Assembly: GCA_963794655.1 (NCBI GenBank)
Contig: CAWCEV010000008.1
Span: forward strand, 1,550,001-1,614,000
Direction of reading: 5' to 3'
From: Roseiarcus sp963794655
Lineage (GTDB): Bacteria > Pseudomonadota > Alphaproteobacteria > Rhizobiales > Beijerinckiaceae
Length of the DNA: 64,000 nucleotides
Shown here: in pieces, positions 59,416-64,000 of the stretch
Position numbering within the stretch: position 1 is the stretch's first letter
Layout: each line of letters opens with the position of its first letter
Made by a program: the position numbers and the translations under genes
Notes under the pieces: generated by a model
The model's input: only the letters and a program-made list of their open reading frames with translations
Told to the model about the DNA's origin: nothing
Database searches by the model: none

Positions 59416-60357
59416 ATGGTCCTCCGTCAACTCGAATATCTCGCCGCGCTGGCGCGCGAGAAGCACTTTGGCCGCGCCGCGGAGGCCTGCCATGTGTCGC
59501 AGCCAACCCTCTCGGCCGCGATCCGCCTGCTTGAAGACGATCTCGGCGCGCCGATCGTTGAGCGCGGCCATCGCTATGTCGGCCTGACGCCTCAGGGACA
59601 GATCGCGCTGGAGCACGCCCATCGGGTTCTCGCCGAAATGGAGAACCTGCGCCACGAACTCCACGAGATTGACAAGGGCCTTACCGGCCGGCTCCGCATC
59701 GGAGCGATTCCCACCGCGCTGCCGATCGTTTCCCAGCTCACCGGTCCGTTCTTCCGGCGCTTTCCTGGCGTGACGATCGCCCTCCTTTCCATGAACAGCC
59801 AGGAAATCGATCGCGGGATCGAGGATTTCGAGCTCGATGCGGGCCTCACCTATCTCGACTCTGAACCTATCAGTCATGTGAAAACGAGGCCGGTTTGCCT
59901 CGAGGAGTATTATTTCCTGACCCCGGCGGCCGGCCAGCTCGCCGGCCGGCCGCAGGTCACATGGCTCGAGGCCGCCGAAGCTCCCCTCTGCCTTCTGACG
60001 CCCGACATGCAGAACCGCCGGATCATCGACGGGGTGTTTCGCTCGGTCGGGGCAAAGCCCGTCGCGGCAGTGGAAACCAATTCGATCTTCAATCTCGTGT
60101 CGCACGTCAGCGCCGGGCAATGGTCGGCGATCGTGCCCCGTCAGCTGTTGCGGTTCTTCGGGGTGCCGGCGGGGACCCAGGCGATCGAACTCGTCGAGCC
60201 CGTAGCGCAACGCACGATCGGCCTCGTAATGAGCGACCGCGAACCTCCGTCGCCTCTCGCCCGCAATTTGTTCGCGATGCAATTGCCCGCCGACGTCGCG
60301 GCCCTCATCCAGCCGCCAGACCGATTTGGGAGGGATGAAGGCGGGGCAATACGATAG
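59416..60357 (+). CDS. LysR-family regulator upstream of formate dehydrogenase genes
   Basis: This 313-residue LysR-type regulator begins MVLRQLEYLAALAREKHFGR with the helix-turn-helix AAEACHVSQPTLSAAIRLLEDDLG, then the effector domain (GRLRIGAIPTALPIVSQL). It lies 88 bases before fdsG on the same strand. In other proteobacteria a LysR gene (fdsR) precedes the soluble formate dehydrogenase operon and controls it in response to formate; the same role is inferred here. Confidence 0.9.
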   Translation: MVLRQLEYLAALAREKHFGRAAEACHVSQPTLSAAIRLLEDDLGAPIVERGHRYVGLTPQGQIALEHAHRVLAEMENLRHELHEIDKGLTGRLRIGAIPTALPIVSQLTGPFFRRFPGVTIALLSMNSQEIDRGIEDFELDAGLTYLDSEPISHVKTRPVCLEEYYFLTPAAGQLAGRPQVTWLEAAEAPLCLLTPDMQNRRIIDGVFRSVGAKPVAAVETNSIFNLVSHVSAGQWSAIVPRQLLRFFGVPAGTQAIELVEPVAQRTIGLVMSDREPPSPLARNLFAMQLPADVAALIQPPDRFGRDEGGAIR

Positions 60358-60445
60358 AATAAACCTATCGCACCTTCCAAACGTTCAATTTAAATCCCGC
60401 CCTGCCCGGGCGCATCGTTTTTTTGCGGTTTGGGAGGAGAAGATT

Positions 60446-60925
60446 TTGTCTGGCCGAACGGCTTTCGATGTGGATCTGGCGCGCACTCTGATTGATCGCA
60501 AGCGGACGATGCCGGGCGCGACGCTGCCGATCCTGCACGATTTGCTGGAGCAATTCGGCTATATCGACGACGGCGCAATCCCGCTGATCGCTGACGCGCT
60601 CAACATCTCGAAGGCCGAGGCGCTCGGCGTCGTCAGCTTCTACCACGATTTCCGCCGTTCGCCGGTTGACGGGCAGGTCTTGAAGTTGTGCCGCGCCGAA
60701 TCCTGTCAGGCCATGGGATGCGAAGACCTCGTTTCCCATCTCGCGGTTAGCCACGGCATCACGGTCGATGGCGCGAATGACTCAGGGATTCACGTCGAGA
60801 CAGTCTACTGCCTGGGGAACTGCGCCCTCTCTCCCTCCGCCCTGCTCGATGGCGAACCGATTGGCCGTCTCAGCCGCGACCGCCTGGACGCGATCGTCGA
60901 CAGCGCTCAACGGAAGTCGCAATGA
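60446..60925 (+). CDS. fdsG: NAD-dependent formate dehydrogenase, gamma subunit
   Basis: This 159-residue subunit is NuoE-like: it carries a thioredoxin-like 2Fe-2S domain with CRAESCQAMGC and VYCLGNCALSPSA supplying the four Cys. It links FdsB to FdsA in the soluble, molybdenum-containing formate dehydrogenase that oxidises formate to CO2 with NAD+. I start at TTG 60446 because GGGAGGAG lies six bases upstream and the protein then begins like other FdsG (SGRTAFDVDLARTL). Its stop overlaps the fdsB start by four bases. Confidence 0.92.
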   Translation: MSGRTAFDVDLARTLIDRKRTMPGATLPILHDLLEQFGYIDDGAIPLIADALNISKAEALGVVSFYHDFRRSPVDGQVLKLCRAESCQAMGCEDLVSHLAVSHGITVDGANDSGIHVETVYCLGNCALSPSALLDGEPIGRLSRDRLDAIVDSAQRKSQ

Positions 60926-62478
60926 CCGCGCGGGTGTTCGTTCCCGGCGATTCTTCGGCGCTGTCGGTCGGCGCGGACGCGGTCGCCGGCGCGATTCTCG
61001 ATAATGCGCGCCGTCGCGGTCTTGACGCAGAAGTTGTTCGCACCGGGTCGCGCGGCCTCTTTTGGCTCGAACCGCTCGTCGAGGTCGAAACTGCGGCCGG
61101 GCGAGTCGGCTATGGACCGGTGGCGGCCGATGAGGTTGCGCAACTGTTCGAGGCAGGGTTTCTGACTGGCGGCGCTCATTCCAAGGCGCTTGGGCGCGTG
61201 GACGACATACCCTATCTGGCCCGGCAGCAACGGCTTATTTTTGCCCGCTGCGGTCTGACCGATCCCCTATCGATCGACGATTACCGCGATCATGGTGGTC
61301 TGCGAGGTCTTGAGCGCGCGTTGAGCCTCGGGCCCAAAGCGACCATCGAGGAGATCCTGGCCTCAGGCCTGCGCGGTCGTGGCGGTGCCGGTTTTCCGAC
61401 GGGCGTCAAATGGCGGACGTCGGCCGGAGTCGATGCCGAACAGAAATACGTGGTCTGCAACGCCGACGAGGGCGACAGCGGTACCTTCGCCGACCGGATG
61501 CTAATGGAGGGCGATCCGTTTCTTTTGATCGAGGGAATGGCCATCGCTGCGGTTTCGGTCGGCGCGACGAAGGGCTACGTCTACATCCGATCGGAATATC
61601 CGCATGCTTTTGCGGTCTTTTCGCGCGCGATCGAGCGGGCAAGGGTGGCCGGCCTTCTTGGGGCAAGCGTGCTCGGCTCCGGGCGCGCGTTCGATCTCGA
61701 AGCGAGGCTCGGGGCCGGCGCCTATATTTGCGGCGAGGAGACGTCGCTCCTCGAGAGCCTTGAGGGGAAGCGCGGCCAGATACGCGTGAAGCCGCCGCTC
61801 CCTGCGATCGCGGGTCTGTTCGGCGTGCCGACAGTCGTCAACAACGTTCTGAGCTTCGCCTCCGCGCCGTGGATCCTCGAGCATGGGGCCAAGGCATATG
61901 CCGACTATGGCGTTGGCCGGTCACGGGGATCCCAACCATTCCAGCTCGCGGGCAACATTCGCTACGGCGGCCTCGTTGAACTCGCGTTCGGTGCGAGCCT
62001 GCGTGATCTCGTCGAAGGTTTCGGCGGCGGAACGCGCACCGGTCGGCCGATCCGCGCGGTGCAGGTCGGCGGACCGCTCGGGGCTTATCTTCCTGTTTCG
62101 CTTCTCGATACTCCGCTCGACTACGAATCGATGGCTGCGGCCAGGGGCATGCTGGGTCACGGCGGCATCGTAGTCTTTGACGACAGCGTCGACATGGCCC
62201 GCCAGGCCCGTTTCGCCTTCGAATTCTGCGCCGCCGAGAGCTGCGGCAAATGTACGCCGTGCCGGATCGGCTCGACCCGCGGCGTGGAGACGGTCGACAA
62301 GATCATCGCCGGACACGAGCGTGAGCGGAACATTCAACTTGTGCGCGATCTTTGCGAGGTCATGACAGACGGCTCGCTTTGCGCGCTCGGCGGCCTCGCG
62401 CCAATGCCGGTCCTCAGCGCCCTCGATCACTTCGGCGAGGATTTCGTCAGGACTCCGGCGCGCGCGGCGGCGGAATAG
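60922..62478 (+). CDS. fdsB: NAD-dependent formate dehydrogenase, beta (flavoprotein) subunit
   Basis: This 518-residue subunit is NuoF-like with an extra N-terminal domain. It binds NAD(H) and FMN: GLRGRGGAGFPTGVKWR, NADEGDSGTFADRMLMEGDP and GAGAYICGEETSLLESLEG are the classical motifs. The 4Fe-4S ligands are in AESCGKCTPCRIGSTRG plus a later Cys in DGSLCALGG. ATG 60922 overlaps the fdsG stop. It receives electrons from FdsA via FdsG and reduces NAD+ in the cytoplasm. Confidence 0.95.
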   Translation: MTARVFVPGDSSALSVGADAVAGAILDNARRRGLDAEVVRTGSRGLFWLEPLVEVETAAGRVGYGPVAADEVAQLFEAGFLTGGAHSKALGRVDDIPYLARQQRLIFARCGLTDPLSIDDYRDHGGLRGLERALSLGPKATIEEILASGLRGRGGAGFPTGVKWRTSAGVDAEQKYVVCNADEGDSGTFADRMLMEGDPFLLIEGMAIAAVSVGATKGYVYIRSEYPHAFAVFSRAIERARVAGLLGASVLGSGRAFDLEARLGAGAYICGEETSLLESLEGKRGQIRVKPPLPAIAGLFGVPTVVNNVLSFASAPWILEHGAKAYADYGVGRSRGSQPFQLAGNIRYGGLVELAFGASLRDLVEGFGGGTRTGRPIRAVQVGGPLGAYLPVSLLDTPLDYESMAAARGMLGHGGIVVFDDSVDMARQARFAFEFCAAESCGKCTPCRIGSTRGVETVDKIIAGHERERNIQLVRDLCEVMTDGSLCALGGLAPMPVLSALDHFGEDFVRTPARAAAE

Positions 62479-62489
62479 GAGATCAATCG

Positions 62490-64000
62490 ATGGCGCTGTT
62501 GCAGGAACTGGACACCGGCACGCCGATCCGCGCCGGCGCGCCGACAGTCACGCTGACCATCGACGGGCGGCAGGTAAGCGTGCCGCCGGGAACGTCGGTG
62601 ATGGCGGCCGCGGCCATGATCGACAATCCTATCCCCAAACTATGCGCGAGCGACAATCTCGAGGCGTTCGGCTCGTGCCGCCTGTGCCTCGTCGAGATCG
62701 AGGGCCGAAAAGGGACACCGGCCTCGTGCACGACGCCGGCCGAAGCGGGGATGGTCGTCTCGACCAAGACCCCTCGCCTCGAGCGACTCCGGCGTGGGGT
62801 CATGGAGCTCTATATATCCGATCATCCGCTCGACTGTCTGACTTGTAGCGCCAATGGCGACTGTGAGCTCCAGACCCAGGCCGGCAACGTCGGGCTCCGC
62901 GACGTGCGCTACGGCTACGACGGCGCCAAGCACGCGCAAGGGCCGATCGACGCCTCCAACCCGTATTTCAGCTTCGAATCCTCGAAATGCATAGTCTGCT
63001 CGCGCTGCGTGCGCGCCTGCGAGGAAGTCCAGGGGACATTTGCCCTGACGATCCTTGGCCGCGGCTTCGATTCCAAGGTTGCGACCGGCGGCTTCGATTT
63101 TCTGTCGTCCGAATGCGTCTCCTGCGGCGCCTGCGTCCAGGCCTGCCCGACCGCAACGCTCAACGAAAAGCCGGTCATCGAGCACGGAACGCCGGAGCGC
63201 ACGGTGGTGACGACCTGCGCCTATTGCGGCGTCGGCTGTTCGTTCAAGACGGAACTGAAGGGTGACGAAGTCCTGCGCATGGTCCCTTACAAGGCCGGCA
63301 AGGCCAATGAGGGCCATTCATGTGTCAAGGGCCGGTTCGCCTACGGCTACGCCACTCACAAGGATCGCGTTCTCAAGCCGATGATCCGCAGCCGAATCGA
63401 AGACCCCTGGCGTGAAGTCTCGTGGGAAGAGGCAATCGCATACGCGGCGGACGAGTTCAGGCGCATTCAGGGAAAATACGGGCGCGACTCGGTCGGCGCG
63501 ATCAGTTCCTCGCGCTGCACCAACGAGGAAGTTTTCCTGGTCCAGAAGATGGTGCGCGCTGGGTTCGGCAACAACAATATCGACACCTGCGCCCGCGTTT
63601 GTCACTCGCCGACCGGCTTCGGGCTGTCGAAGACTTACGGCACCTCGGCGGGCACGCAAGATTTCAAGTCGGTGTCGAAGGCGGACGTCGTGGTCGTGAT
63701 AGGCGCCAATCCCACCGACGCGCACCCTGTCTTTGCTTCCCGCCTCAAGAAGCGTTTGCGGGCGGGGGCCCGTCTCATCGTGATAGACCCGCGGCGTATC
63801 GACCTGGTCAGGAGCGTGCACGTCAAGGCAGACCATCATCTTGTCCTCAATCCGGGAACCAACGTCGCGGTCCTCAACGCAATCGCCCATGTCGTTGTCA
63901 CCGAGGGACTCGTGAACGAGACGTTTGTCCGCGAACGATGCGACCTGCCGAATTTCGAGTCCTGGGCGCGGTTCGTCGCCGATCTGCGCCATTCGCCCGA
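62490..64000 (+). CDS. fdsA: NAD-dependent formate dehydrogenase, alpha (molybdenum) subunit, 3' truncated
   Basis: The frame is open from ATG 62490 (AGGAG just upstream, 11 bases after fdsB) to the right edge: 503 residues of an expected ~950. In order it shows a 2Fe-2S domain (LCASDNLEAFGSCRLC), a His/Cys site (DHPLDCLTCSANGDC), two 4Fe-4S motifs (CIVCSRCVRAC, CVSCGACVQACPT), the FdhF-like CAYCGVGCSF cluster and the Mo ligand in DTCARVCHSPTGFG. The ligand is Cys, not selenocysteine. It is the catalytic subunit that oxidises formate at bis-MGD. Confidence 0.95.
   Translation, partial: MALLQELDTGTPIRAGAPTVTLTIDGRQVSVPPGTSVMAAAAMIDNPIPKLCASDNLEAFGSCRLCLVEIEGRKGTPASCTTPAEAGMVVSTKTPRLERLRRGVMELYISDHPLDCLTCSANGDCELQTQAGNVGLRDVRYGYDGAKHAQGPIDASNPYFSFESSKCIVCSRCVRACEEVQGTFALTILGRGFDSKVATGGFDFLSSECVSCGACVQACPTATLNEKPVIEHGTPERTVVTTCAYCGVGCSFKTELKGDEVLRMVPYKAGKANEGHSCVKGRFAYGYATHKDRVLKPMIRSRIEDPWREVSWEEAIAYAADEFRRIQGKYGRDSVGAISSSRCTNEEVFLVQKMVRAGFGNNNIDTCARVCHSPTGFGLSKTYGTSAGTQDFKSVSKADVVVVIGANPTDAHPVFASRLKKRLRAGARLIVIDPRRIDLVRSVHVKADHHLVLNPGTNVAVLNAIAHVVVTEGLVNETFVRERCDLPNFESWARFVADLRHSP

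Noticed and set aside
63590..63630. Selenocysteine (TGA) at the molybdenum site of the formate dehydrogenase
   Set aside because: The ligand codon in ARVCHSPT is TGT/Cys and the frame contains no in-frame TGA.

Overview
This is a high-GC (mid-60s percent by eye) chromosomal segment that fits an alphaproteobacterium of the order Hyphomicrobiales, plausibly near the Beijerinckiaceae/Methylocystaceae. The reasons are the purL-small ORF-bolA order, the tadA / rluB-rsmD arrangement, an FdsGBA-type soluble formate dehydrogenase, a periplasmic PQQ dehydrogenase and several families of palindromic intergenic repeats. The assignment is inference from gene content; no marker gene was compared.

Layout. 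1-4060: the end of a membrane PQQ glucose-type dehydrogenase, then a VanA/VanB-like Rieske demethylase pair and an SDR. 4080-15475: a sugar-uptake and oxidation locus. On the minus strand are a LacI-type regulator and an AraF/AraG/AraH-like ABC transporter. On the plus strand are a Gfo/Idh/MocA dehydrogenase, an enolase-superfamily dehydratase, a beta-propeller lactonase and two SDRs. Both transcription units carry the same 25-bp promoter/operator-like block, so they look like one regulon for a non-phosphorylative sugar acid pathway. A small PEP-CTERM gene sits at its left edge, and two small poorly known genes and a tRNA-Lys at its right edge.

16.7-34 kb: mostly core genes (ilvC, lemA with two TPM-domain genes, a D-Ala-D-Ala carboxypeptidase, nudC, an aminotransferase, htpG, purL, bolA, mutL) with a HicBA toxin-antitoxin pair and an HxlR/CMD divergon between them. 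34.1-36.9 kb: an IS110-family and an IS1182-family element side by side, both apparently inserted in REP-like palindromes. 37-51.8 kb: a pair of M16 peptidases, a VapC/MazE module with a duplicated antitoxin, rsmD, rluB, tadA, a MetE-like gene, an aldehyde dehydrogenase, aroQ, a DUF559 nuclease gene enclosed by ~41-bp inverted repeats, an O-methyltransferase and cobT. 52-54.3 kb: an AT-richer gene for a large unknown membrane protein and a short tandem-repeat tract. 54.3-64 kb: a transporter-fused hybrid histidine kinase, leuD, a Sco1-like protein, and a LysR regulator followed by fdsG-fdsB-fdsA; fdsA runs off the right end.

A recurring feature is single-base frame disruption. Six genes (PEP-CTERM protein, ABC permease, one SDR, htpG, a SnoaL-like gene, DUF559) become normal family members if one base is removed or added. 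This density, including in a core chaperone, suggests consensus indel errors at least as much as real gene decay, and should be settled before biological conclusions are drawn from the broken genes.
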